Shown piece by piece: positions 1-13,300 of a stretch of DNA of 64,000 nucleotides (positions within the stretch are counted from its first letter, which is position 1; each line of letters opens with the position of its first letter). The notes under the pieces were generated by a model that did not search any database, had not been told where the DNA came from, and saw nothing but the letters and a program-made list of their open reading frames with translations. The stretch is taken from the NCBI GenBank assembly GCA_916610825.1, contig OU744454.1, forward strand, positions 2,958,501-3,022,500, written 5' to 3'. Both the position numbers and the translations under genes were made by a program. This DNA is from Haliclystus octoradiatus (lineage: Eukaryota > Cnidaria > Staurozoa > Stauromedusae > Haliclystidae).

Positions 1-504
1 TCATTAATGTTTGGATGGAAAGAAATTAAAAGCGCTAATGCTATTACTAAAATAAATAATGAACATTATAATGATATTAAATCATATATGGAGAGAACAA
101 AAGGTTAATATGAATCAAATTCAAGTATATTTTTCTACATTAATTTTTGTTCTGATTGCTTTGAGATAATTATTGTTGTTGATGTCATGCCTCTTCAGCA
201 GTTATTAATTGTGAAACTCATTTCCTCAATTTCGTGATATGTTTTTGATTTGTGGCGTTCCTTTATGTAGTAAATATGTTAGGCGAAAGAGGGATGGCAC
301 ATTCCTATAATGTGACTGTCGATACTACTGTACTAATATACAGAACCTGTTTCTAAGAGCCCCAGCTTTATGGCCCACGAAAAGCACGTAACAAGAAATC
401 GAGAAGGCATCAGAAAATCAGATGCTGCCGCGCCGAGTCATTTGCGTCTCTTGTGTGTCCTAAAACTATATGGCTTATATAGATACTGTTCACCGATTGA
501 CTTA

Positions 505-705
505 TACAATAACTAGCACATTACCAGAATTTTTTTGGAAAGTTTCTGATCAAATTTGAAATTCTCATTCGCAATATCATAGATCGATTTGAGCTTTGTT
601 TGAAACATGCAATTTTCGACCCTGGTTCAACTTTGCGTCGAAATGCTGATTTTGCGTTATCTTATAGTTTTCAACCAATCAGATTGATTGAATCAATTTA
701 TCCAT
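505..705. repeat. Dispersed repeat family R1, copy 1 (diverged)
   Basis: Shares ordered blocks with copies at 18937-20095 and 28305-28575, including ATAACTAGCAC, GAAATTCTCATTCG and AACCAATCAGATTGATTGAA. This copy is the most diverged of the three. No coding capacity was seen. Confidence 0.6.
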
Positions 706-735
706 TATACAATGTACATATATCATTATTATTAA

Positions 736-906
736 AAATTGAGACAAAGATGAGGCAAAGCCTTTCCGTAACTCTAATTTTCACGTGTTTATTTCACGAT
801 CATCAGACGGTATATGGATGACAATATTACCGTCTGATGATCGTGAAATAAAAACATGAAACTTAAGAGTTACGGAAAGGCTTTGCCTCATCTTTGTCTC
901 AATTTT
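736..906. repeat. Long hairpin (palindromic MITE-like element)
   Basis: Two arms of about 75-78 bases (736-810 and 830-906) are near-perfect reverse complements around a 19-base loop at 811-829. The inner ends read CATCAGACGG and CCGTCTGATG. It looks like a young foldback MITE, and transcription through it would give a nearly perfect hairpin RNA. Confidence 0.8.
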
Positions 907-1314
907 ATATTATGCTCTGTTTTAACAAACATTGAGCACTTTCACATATATGTGTTTTACCTCATATTACATTATTATTATACCATTGTTATTATGTAAA
1001 TGAAATTCCCAAAGAAACACAAACAAACTTAAATGAAGTACGAAATATACCAACACACAGATAAAAATCGATAAGAATCCAGTTGCAATATATTCACATG
1101 ACACGAGAATTACAAAGAATTTTAAAAATGTATAAATGTGAAAACAACAACAGAAAACTTCGATCTATATAATCCTCTAAATTTTATAAACACTAGTATA
1201 TAATGTTGTGGAATGGAAAAAATGTTTGTTTACGAAAACAAAATAAATCTCTGTGTTGATGTATGATGATTTTTAAGTTCGATGAAGTCTGCAAAATGAA
1301 CTTTGATGATGTCT

Positions 1315-4300
1315 TTAAGTAGGTTTTTTCTCCTCATAGTCAGTAAGAGGTAGACGTGATAACGATGTATTTATTGCTTTAGGATTAGTTTGTAATTCTT
1401 TTTCAGCCTCATCACCATTTAAATCAATAGTATCGTCATGCGATCTCAAAGGGAATAAATCAAATTTCTTCAAAAGTGCAACGACTGGAATAAACACGAC
1501 AGAACTTAGCACCAGTATGAAACATAGAGCCTCGCCCCATACAGGATAAACGGTGTTGACCATGACTTTGTACTGAAAATGAAAACAAGTTTCAAGAAAT
1601 CTTTAAAAACCGCCATGTTACAGGTCTTAAAATATTAGAATTTTCTATAAACATGCAATATTACCCTATCGAGTCAGCAGACGTCAATATCAATATTCTA
1701 AGGTATGGTTTGAGATGATTTGGTATGTGACGGAGGCTACTTTCCCTTCAATGAGTGGTATCTATCTAATAAATACTATAAAAACAAAACAATCCTTGTG
1801 GGCTCTTGTGCTTCGTTTCACTTAAAAAAAATCAATACCTCTACTATAATGCACACTCACAAAAACCAGAAAATGTTTTTATCGAAATAATTATATTTTT
1901 ACTTGAAAATCGAAATAAAAACTATATATGCACAACTGGTCCACATAACCAAATAAATTTCTTATTTTAAGTACAAATTTTCTTAAAATCTCACTATTTA
2001 GATGAAACAATTTCTCAAACGAAGAGAATAAATCTATACGACGCATCTTCCTGTGTGCTTGCATTACAAACTATTTTACATGCACGTGGGATTTTCTGAG
2101 AAGTTACACTTTAACTATATTGACCTAATTAGTACGCAATTTTGATGAGCAAATGGGAGAAAATATACTGTATGATGAATTTTGAAAGTTTTCAAACGAA
2201 TTTATTCTGTTTTTAATTTCCAATGTTTATAGATAGGGCTTTTTCACGTCAGCCATATTGACGTTACTTAAAGGCATAAAATTGACCGCGACATTTGCAC
2301 TCGGTCTTCGAAAATGCACTGATTTATCACAATCTTTGTTGTCTTGAAAAGTGGCATTCACTTTTCAACATCTAGCCTGCAAGGCGCGATGGTCTATTTT
2401 ATGCCTTTATCAATAGATCCTAAGGTTACTGTATTTTCAAAGTAAAACACCAAGGCTATTAATTTCTCTTTTAATAATTCTCCAGGGACTAATTGGGGAT
2501 GAGTAAATTCATCATCATTGTCAATTTCAAAAGTTGTCACTCGAATGATGCACATTTCAATCTCGACTGTTGTCATTGTTGTCTAAAGTATTCGTTGCAA
2601 TTTGCAATGGATTAATGAATCGATAACCAATGTTTCGACTGTGACAGATTTTCAAATGACACTAATATAATTAACTCATCCGCAATAAGAACTTGAAACA
2701 TTTAAAATTGATTTGCACACAATAATAAAAGTTTATGATATTACTTTTTCATTTAATGGAACTTTATCAAGGGCCATCAAATTCATTTGCCATGTTGGTA
2801 GTAATAGTAATGAACATGACGATTATATCCTATTTCTAGAGGAGTGCCCTTTCACCTGAGCTAATCCTCTACAATTATTGCCCATTGCCATTGCATCGTA
2901 TTATCCATTTTCAATTTTCGATAACCTTACCTTCGTTGAGCTCCATGCCTCGTATCCAATTTCATTTCGAAAAAGTTCAACAACGCTAAAAATCAAAATG
3001 GCGATCAAAAGGAAAGGCGAAATATAGCGCCACGTTGTTCGCCAATAAATATTTGGTCTTTTTCCCAACATGAAGTAAATGTCATCTTCAAATCTAGAAG
3101 GTATGAAGATAGCTTACGTTATTCAAGCTCTAATTGTTCAATTCAGGGTTTGACAAAAGTTGCAATTCTAGATTAAGGAAGGCAGGCGCAGAGGGGGGTA
3201 ACTCCAGCTCTTCAGGGACAGGAGTGGTGCCACTTTGGAAAAAGGTACCCAAAAAGTTCCAAAAATTCTGTTGATGCTTCCCAAAAAATTCCAAAATTTA
3301 AAAATGCTACCCAAAAAGCTCCAGCAGGTTGATTGATTTTAAGTAAATGACACAAAATGATGGAAAAAAATTTCAAAAATTCTTGAAAAAAGTCAAAAAT
3401 AGGATACCCAAAACTTTCAAAACTTCGAAATCTCATACCCAAAAAGGTGGCACGTCCCTGTATAGCCGTAATATGGGAGTGTAGTGGTTTAATATTGTAT
3501 TGACGTCATTGTATTATTGTCTATTGTTATTCATTTCCTGTAAATCTATATGTATGTAAACTGTACCACGTAAACGCTCTCTTTCGCCTCTTAGTGTACG
3601 GTCGTGTCTGTTGTATCAAAGAGCTCTGACTAACGGCCATAGTAGCCCTTAGCATCTCTCCCTGTAATGTCAGCAGACACGGCCTACCATTATCATAATA
3701 AAGAGTGTCAACATTATATGGATTGTATCGTTATTTAAATCTCTCACAAGACAGGAGTTACCCCCGGGAAGGCAGGAGCAAAACCAGGAGGCTGCATTGT
3801 AGAGTTCTGAATTAACTAGGTAGCCTGAGAATGGCAACAAGAAATCAAAATATAAAGTTCAATGGATATAATTAATAATAATTAAAATGCATTTGAAGAA
3901 AACTTAGTCTAAAGTTATGTCTAATGAAGCTATTTATATTTAACGATTACGAGGTTACATGGTGAAGAGGTTAATAACTAATTATGCTAATTAGTACGAA
4001 TACTTCATAGTACAGTATATATAACACATGACGTAAATAGTTCAAATTGAATTGCAATCACTCTAGCTTTGTGGGGTTTACATCATCAACCTTATTTGCT
4101 CATGGAAAAATAATACCTCGAATATTTTGAAAATTCTGAAATAGATACGGCCCCAAAAATTTTCGCAGACCATGAAAACATATCCTCAATAATTGACACG
4201 TCCCCGCATACAAACCATTATAAGTTACCCCCGGGCTTTTGAACTAGACTTTTGGATTAGACAACGAAAAAATAATTAATTGAAGAGGATATTCTGAATC

Positions 4301-7300
4301 AAAAAATTTTGAATAGTAAAAGCTTGTAATACCCTGGTTCTACTCAAGAATCATTAGGTGGATCAAACGTCGTGCTGCGCATGAGCTGCGCCAAAGTTTT
4401 GACTTTTGAGGCATAATTAGTGTTTCATTAATCCCGGCTGTCATAGCCTGCGTCCAGACTAAAACGTTTCTGAAGTAAAGTGTAAAGTCTGCATAGTAAA
4501 GTTTGTACAGCTTAGTCTGGACGCAGGCTAGGCTGTCGATGTGGAATATATTCCAATCAATAACAGGATTTGTCGTCTCGTCTCATGAGAAATGGAAAGT
4601 CAACGACAAAAACATCTATGCAAATAATATAAATATCATAGTGAGTTCAAACGTCAGTGTAAAACGTTAACCTTAACAGTTATAAGGTCAATATGAGTAA
4701 GTTTTTACTATTGTGACCTGTATGGAGCCAACGGAAGCTGCTAGATTAGATAAAATGGATTCTATAGCAATGTTATCAAACATGCCGACTGCATTTGAGT
4801 AGATTATCCACGGGATTTATGCCAATTCAATATTGATGATTATATTTGAATATCTCTGATGAAGATCTCACGGACACATATATAGCGACACTACTTTTAA
4901 AATCTCAAATAAAAGGGCAGTGACATGCACAGTTGCTTTTATCATAGATCAATCGTCTTGGCTGAAATAGTTTTTTGAATTGTCAGAGATTTTCCCTCAC
5001 ATATAGAGTCTTTTATAGATGTGACGTTTATCAGAATATCGTAAGTAGTAGACTATAGTTTATTATTCTCCGATAGCAATGAAATACTGGCGAAAGATTA
5101 CGTCAAGACGTTGTATAGAATTCTACATTCTTTTTAAAAACGATGCTGCTTATATCAATAAGAAATAATTGATTGATTAAACGAAATAAGTACACACGAT
5201 CCAAATTACATACGAACTAAAATACGATCCACATAACTGATATCGTCTGCCTGTATTATCCCGGGGGAGGAGAGGTAAGCTCAAGACATTTCAGGGACGG
5301 CGGGGATGTCAATTTGAATTCAGAAATTTTCTTTCAAAAATACATTTTTTTTCCAAAATCGATACATTAAATATTTTATTCAGGCCCAAATGTAATATTT
5401 CGAACAATTAGAATATTTAAAAAATTCTGAAATGGATATTTACCCCAAAGATTTTAATTCTAGCATGTTTCATATTTGACTCTCATTCTATAAATGCTCT
5501 GATTAATTTCATTGAGCACTATATACCAAGAACTGATCTGAAACAATCCCACTATTCTTACTATTATTATTATTATTAATAATATTATTAATATTATTAA
5601 TATTATTATATTATTATTATCATATTGTACCTGTTGTATCCATACACATAGCAGACAATGATGAGTTCAGTTAAACCAATCACAAGTAGACCGATTGTTC
5701 CAGAATACGAATCAAACATTTGTAGCCAATATTCACCAGATCGTTGACAGAACAACAAACCAAATAGATAAGATATGATGCATAAAATAGCTGAAATGAA
5801 ATACATGCATATTAACATCAGAATTAATTTGAATGGCATTACTAGAGCTATTTCTAGACTGATGTAACTCAAGAAATGCCAGGAGCGGGGGGCTGCCAAT
5901 TTGAATAAAACATTTTGCCCTCCAAAATTTTGTTTTTCCGAAATCGATACCTCAAATATTTTATTCAGACCAAAATTTATACCACAAATATTTTTTGTTG
6001 AAGCATATTTGAAAATTGATTACAATTTCCTGGGTTTACATCAACATTTTTTGCTTACTGAAAAACAACACCTCGAATATTTTGAAAATTCTGAAATAGA
6101 TATCTCAAAAATTTTCCAAGACCATGAAAAGGTACCCTCAATAATTGGCACGTCCCCGTATACCAACTATTTGAAGTAACCCCCCCCGGGGGATTTTTTT
6201 ATCTCTCTAGATCTGTAAAAATTGCTTTGTAAGGTTATCGCTCATTAAGAATCACAAGCTTTCTCTAAAATAAAAATTACTTGCAGTTAGTCGCTACAAC
6301 TTTGTTTTTACCTCCAACAATTTCTTTTCTAAACGGTAATAATTTCAAATCAACAACAGTTGTACGAACACATTCGAATGTTCCAATCATACTGCCGATA
6401 CCCAAGGAGAGAAGCATTGTAAAAAATAATATGCTCCAAATGTAAGGTGCATCCATACGGGATATTGCTTCAGTGAAAGCGATGAATGTTAAACCAGGTC
6501 CTTGAGCAACCTAGACACAAATACATAGCAATATTGAAATACTTAGAAACTCAACTCAATTCACATCATCGCTATATACAGAAGAACGTCTCGATTAGAT
6601 ATGTTTCTTGGGATTTTACATTCGTAAAATTACGTAAGTATACGATCCAATTAAAAATTATTTGCAGGGAATATTAAGAGTGCATATAGCTGTGCGTGTG
6701 CAGTATCATAAACGTAATTCCGTAGAAATAATTCTCTCGAAAGTATCTGCTTAATTTTGATACCCCACAACATATATATTATAGTTACGTGCAGTGAGGT
6801 TTCAGTGTCTGAACTGTATAGATTACGAAAGTAACATTCTAAAACATGACATTATATTCGAACGTAATTCTGCAATTTGATTCGTTGGATCATGTGCTTG
6901 GAAATACAAGGTAAACATTTTTTCGAAAATTCCCATCGAGATTTGTCGATAAAACTTTGTCAGATTCTCCAAAGCTGAAGAAGAATAGGAAACTGCAATG
7001 TATTACTAAAAAAATAATATCAATAACGCTATCTCTATTTAAGAAACACTAACGTTTTGAAGTTTGAATTTGATCCAAGGATATTTTAGTAAGTGGAAAC
7101 ATTGAATTTAAATTAGCATTAATTCGAGATTCGAGCGACCTTCCGCAATATAAACAAACTTGATTATGAAATTTGTTTTATTTTAGAAAAGGGTTACCAA
7201 CACACTTTTGCAGCGTTTGTATTCATATTTACTACATTTGGAAATGGCTGAAGAAACTAGTGAGGTGTGGAAAGCACGAGCCGGCAGGCAAGTGTGTGCT

Positions 7301-10300
7301 GGTAACCCTTTCTTACAATTCAGGTCAAAGTTCAGAAGGTCAAAGTTCGATTATGCGTACTTCCTTAACGTGTTTGCATAATATGAGATTGTATTATTTT
7401 GTGAGCTTTTCACCATACTTTAACAATTTCGAAAGGATCGACGGGAGCCTGGATGCTCAACAAATTGCGAGGAGCAAGGCTCAATTTAGTTCTTCGGTTC
7501 TTGTGTTAGTTGCTACCCAGCATTTACATCTGACAAACATCTTCAAATAATATCACACGTAGATAGGGCGTACCTAATCCAATATAAATTTTTTGTTTAC
7601 ATCATCGCATTATTTACACAAAATATAAACCGTTACCTCGTTTAGAAAAGTATTCAAATCACATGATTGCTGCGTCGTTCCATTGGGGGCAGACACCAAT
7701 GCGTTTACGAGAGATGAAGAATTATTTGTCATATTCAATTTTTGAGAGTTAAGACCTGTCAGACAATCATTGTAGTTTTGAGTAGCCTAAAATACAAACA
7801 CATAATAATAAAAGGTTATGATATCACTTTTTCAATTTATGGAAACTTTATCAAGGGCCATCAAATTTAGGATGGAAATTTACGTGGCATATAGGAAAAC
7901 TTTAATTCTGGCAAGGACATTTTTCTTCATTTAATTCGCTTGTTTTAATGAAAACAAACTTTCTTTATTTGATTTTTCATGTTCAATTTCCATGCGATTT
8001 TGACTTATAAGACGCTTGATAGTGACTATAAAATTGGACAACCATTATAAATAAAATTAATTTAATTTTTATTTCTTACAAGAATATTTTCAAATTCATT
8101 CAAATTGTTTTGAGCAAAATATAAATCTTGCTCAATATATTTAGCTTGAACCAAATATACTTGTCCCGACATTCTTCGTATGTATTTTATCTTAGCCAAT
8201 CAGTTACGCGGTTTATCAGTTTCTCATATGTGAAGCAAACGATACGTTCAATCAAACGTGTCCTGTGTACAGAAAAGTCTGCACGAAGGCTAGTCAGATG
8301 CCGCATACAATGTTTTCCACTTGTAAGAAAAGTCATACGTTCAATCACAATTCACTCCTTTTCCAGGCACCAAGAAAATAAATATTTCACGAAAGGGTTT
8401 GATTATTATGATGCTTAGCCATTTGGGATTTAATTGATTTGAAAAGAAATTGAGGATATTGAGATAATGATGACCTCCGCATTAACCTTATATCATCTCG
8501 AGGTTAAACATCAAAGTTTTGGAATAATTGCCAGATTCATATTATCCATTGCTCAATCCTGAGGGGAAAGTCACCATCCACAGCAAAACAGACCCTAAGG
8601 TGTTATTCCCCCACCCTTCACAGAGATTGGATATCATACCTTGAATCCTAAAATTGAGAATACAACAATCGAAGCAAACAATGACGTTCCACAATTTATA
8701 AGTGAAACCATGACAGCATCTCTTTGGGCATTGTTATTGATTGGGTTATAACTAGCCATGGCTATGAGGCCACCAAACGCCAAACCGAGAGAGTAGAATA
8801 TTTGAGTTGATGCCTCAAGCCAAACCTCTGCACTCGCTAACCGTGAGAACTATAATGACAAGAGAGAGAATTTAATTTTGACATTGCTGAAATGCTGAAT
8901 TAAAAATGTCCTTGTAAAACACTTAAAATAAATTTTATCGACAACAAATTACATTATATTGGTAAAACGTTTCGGTTTAATTCTTCAAGCCATCGTCAAG
9001 TTCAAATCTAACACAAAATTGAATTACAAATAATTATATAGAAATTCAGTGGATCACGCACATTTCAAATATCACTTTCGGCACAGAAGATTGGAAGTAA
9101 GAGTATGTTCTGATGTTAGTGTGTAATAATCGTATAATCAGTATTTTATAATGTTGGTAGATATTGTTAATGTATATTGCTCGTATTTAATGTATGATAT
9201 AGTCTGATTGTTCTGTGATATTTCTGCTGCCCGACTGGGCAGTACCGTTGTTTTACAGATATTAAAATAGTCTCCCAAAAGTACAGCGCGGTTAATGGTT
9301 TGTTGGCTCCCGTAAATTTTGGAGACAAAAAATTACATTATATTGGTAAGATCGTTTCGGTTAACTTTATTACCATGTACTACAAGGGCTACGAGCGATG
9401 ATCCATATTTTATTTTGTTTTTGGAATCCACGCGGTAATGCATGCAATGTTAAAAATAGCCGAATTCACTGATTTCGTTCCAAACGTTTTGGTTCCTTCT
9501 TCATGTCATCATCAGTTCAAAAATATTAAAAAATTGAGTTACAAACTATTTGATAGGCAATATAGGTTTGAAACAAGAATATTCCGCAAATAAATATTCC
9601 AATATGGAGTAATGGAGATGATATTCTGTTCTGATGCTTGCGCTTAGTAGTCTACGATCGAGCAACCACATACGATTCTATTTTTGGAATCCAAGCAATA
9701 GTATAGCCTGCGGGCAGACATTCTTTTCCTTCGAACAGTCCTATACGAAGAAAACGTCTGCATGCAGGCTAGCTATAGTGGTGATTGGATGTTGAAAAGT
9801 TTTGGATTCACTGATTTCGTTCTCCTACTTACATCTGGAGTAAACATGTGACTAACTCCATTCCAGGCTCCATCCAATGTGACTCCACGAAAGAAGAATA
9901 TGATTAATACAACATATGGGTAGATAGCAGTGAAATAGACAACCTGAAAACAAACAATTACCAGTATATGATTATATTGAAGGCAATATCACTTAGTTTT
10001 ATATACAGTTAGGCTAATACTGTTTCCAGCTTTCATTCCGAAAATGAATAGCACGATATATCATTGTACTTTAGCATGTCATCTATGTAATTTATTCTCT
10101 ATATATTCCTTTTGAACTCGTAAATATCCGCATTCCCATTTTGTTTAGTTCAATACTATATACCATACCACACATTATAATAATAATAATAATAATAACA
10201 CACATACCACACATTACATTATATTACATTCCAGCTACATCTCGACATTCATAGATTCTATAGCTTTGTCATGGTAGATGACACGAAAAAAATCACAGAT

Positions 10301-13300
10301 CGATGCAGAACTTCACAAACTTGTATGCTCGGGTGCATGCTAATTTGCTTTGCTTTGCTTTCTCTCTCTATACACTACTACACAGACTATAGATTTGCGG
10401 TTCTAAAAATTCATACACTTAATTACACAGACGTACCTTTCCTACAGATTGCACCCCTCTGAATACAATACCAAAAACAATAATCCATGCTAACAATAAA
10501 CACAATGCTAACTTCCAATTAACTCCACCACTTTCTTCAATACTATCAGTTGTTTCCAATGCTTTACGATACCAATAATATTGTGTTGACCCTGCAACGC
10601 GGCATTCCTCTACAAACGTACCGTTACTAGTAGTAGGGCATTTAATAAATGGAGGTTCTTTTTGAAATGATATGAACAGGTAATACAGACACCAAGCAAC
10701 AATCATGTTATAGTATATTCCAACAAGAAATGAAACAACTACTGACGAAAAACCTAGGCCAGATAATTTAGGCGAGATTTCATCCCACACACCATATGGC
10801 CCCTTACGAAGGCGCTGTCCAATACCAAGTTCAAGATAGAATACGGGGATGCCTATTAACACCAGTGAGATCACGTACGGGATCAAAAACGCACCTATAA
10901 AAGATAACAATAAACAATCATGGCAAAAACGATATATCGAAACGAATGCGATATCACGATAAAAATTAAAAGTGGCATAGGATGACCACGACCCCGTAAC
11001 CGTGCATGCTTCTGACAGTGAGCGTTTTTGCCGATTTTACCAGGAAAAAGGGCGTGGCATTTACATGTTTGAGAGCTTCAGTGCTGACATTCCTTCAAGA
11101 TTACACGATTTTTAATTTTTCCTTACAAATATTTATAGGACTGTCGGACCCCCACATGATGCACGGGTATGATCGAAATATGGGCATACCATCAATGAAT
11201 CGATCAACAAACTATATATTTAAATCAAAATTTGATTTTGCAGTAATAGCTCTGGTAATGATGACAAGTGACAACTCAACTGACAAGAGTTATACGTTTA
11301 GTTGACTCTTTTGACATTAGTTTCAAATATTCCAAATACAAGAGGAAGATAATAAAAGTAAAGTATGTGACAAACATTTTGATTAAGTAGTAGTTAATCG
11401 GAATGCCGCATAATAATATTGTTAACACCAGGTAGTAAAATAGGTCTTAAAACACTCCTTTACAAACCATTAAAGTATAGAAATGTGGTTTTGTACGTCA
11501 ATCAATTAACTGTAATTCGTGCGGTACGAAGACATTTATTATCAAGTACAGCTACTGTATTAATATTCATATAAGCGATGATGAGTTGTTAGAAATCCTA
11601 AATCATTAATATCAACCACATGATTGGGTAGGTAGAAATTTATGCCTCTTCATATTTCATAACCTGTATGGTCGGTAATAACGGTACGACACTTCCGAGC
11701 TAGCTGTTATAGCCTTAATTACTTGTCAGTCCGCCCACCGCTACCGCATAGAGAATATAGATAGATAGATAGATAGATAGATATTAGTATATTTAAAGAC
11801 ATATAAACAACTTGATACAGGGATTTCGAGGCTAATTAACAAATTTTACAGTTTATAAGTATGATTCATGTTAAGGGAAGAAAATTTAACGGATAATAAT
11901 CGAACTTCAATAATCTGCTTTATACATATATATATTTAAAGAGGAAACCTCACTCATCTTAGATGGTTTTTTTTATAAATAGAAATGCATGGAAATATTG
12001 CGAAAAATAAATATAACTTTTCTTTTTTAAATTTAAAACCAGCCTGAGATTGTTTCATCGTACCACATATTCTGTTTACTGTCCAAAAAAATATGGCCCT
12101 AGTCAAACCTATAAAAGAGGATTATCCCAGATAAGCCTATTATAATAAGCTCGGATTGAGCAACAAAAACGATTTTTCAAACGAAGAAAGTTGTTTTAAA
12201 TCGCTGAGCAATACAAGCAATTTTTTAAAGGAAGAATATATGTTGAATATTGTATTGGGTGTTCCGAATAGATCCCAAATAATTAAGATAAAAAATATCA
12301 AGTTTGAAAAACGATCAAAGATTTAAATCATGGAGTAAAATCTTGTTTCGTCAGCAGGTTACACATTCAAAGTTCTGCTTTAAAGGTCTTTTAAGTATTA
12401 TTAGAAATTAGGAAACAATTTCTATACACATGCATGCAGTGATTATATATTATACATAATCCATATGGGCCTAAATGAATCTTGACAATGAAAATTAAAC
12501 ATATCGGCTTTAAAAAAAAATAGCTTCTTACACCTATATTAGCCTGTTGATTAGAAATATCTTCAAGACATAATTAATTCAACATCTATTCAATTTCAAT
12601 TATTTTTAAATTGCATAAAAGAGTTTTTTTTAAATTGTGTTAACTTTATTTGAACTTCATATTATTGTTTAAAGAAGCAACAGATTGCTTTTGATTAAAT
12701 ACTGTAAATTATTAAATGTATATATCATTTGTCAGTCAGGCAAGCAGTATACAACCTAGCAAACAACGATTTTACCCTGGACGTCAAGGAAACGTTCAGC
12801 GAACGTTCGAGTGTAGATATCAAATAACGTCCACGGAACGTCCGCTGAGCGTTTGTTGTTTGACGAGAATACCACGAAAGTAAAGAGAAATAAAATTATT
12901 TTTACTAACGATAATAAAAAGGAAATAAATAAATAATGAGTTCACACATAGTGCGCACCAAATTCAAGAAAAGTTAGATGCCATTCGGGTTATTCTATTA
13001 CAACGAAACTTGACTATTTCATAATCGTACAGCTGTTGTTTTCGAATTGCCAACATTTTCATCTTATATCGGATGATCGACTCCAAACAGTTGGGTTTAT
13101 TATTTTTGTAACGCTCTCAATAATTATATTCCTCGTGTTAATTTTTAAGAAATTATCACGAAAAAACAACATTCTATTAAAGCTATAAAGTTGTACAAGC
13201 AACACATAATTAACGAGATTTAAAAATTTCTGCTGAGATCTATCAGCACTCTCGGATTAAAAAGATGATTTGTAAAGATTATAAGCTCACAAAAAATGAG

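Larger units (their letters stand above)
1..1314. other. 3' flank of the SLC6 gene, no gene seen
   Basis: No credible exon is visible on either strand. The stretch holds one copy of a dispersed repeat (about 505-705; relatives near 18.9-20.1 kb and 28.3-28.6 kb) and a long perfect-looking hairpin at 736-906. The short open frame at 600-821 runs through both and is not a gene. Confidence 0.6.

Noticed and set aside
2394-2576. 60-residue minus-strand frame in an SLC6 intron ([20 protein letters not shown])
   Set aside because: It has a Met and a plausible composition, but no flanking splice sites that would place it in the SLC6 frame and no family match. It may be a chance frame or an old insertion.
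7173-7550. 125-residue plus-strand open frame
   Set aside because: It starts in a small MITE (7187-7312), lies antisense in an SLC6 intron and has no recognisable domain or splice context.
12760-12870. Partly palindromic stretch around AACGTTCAGCGAACGTTC
   Set aside because: Imperfect and short, without clear terminal repeats; possibly a decayed MITE in SLC6 intron 1.
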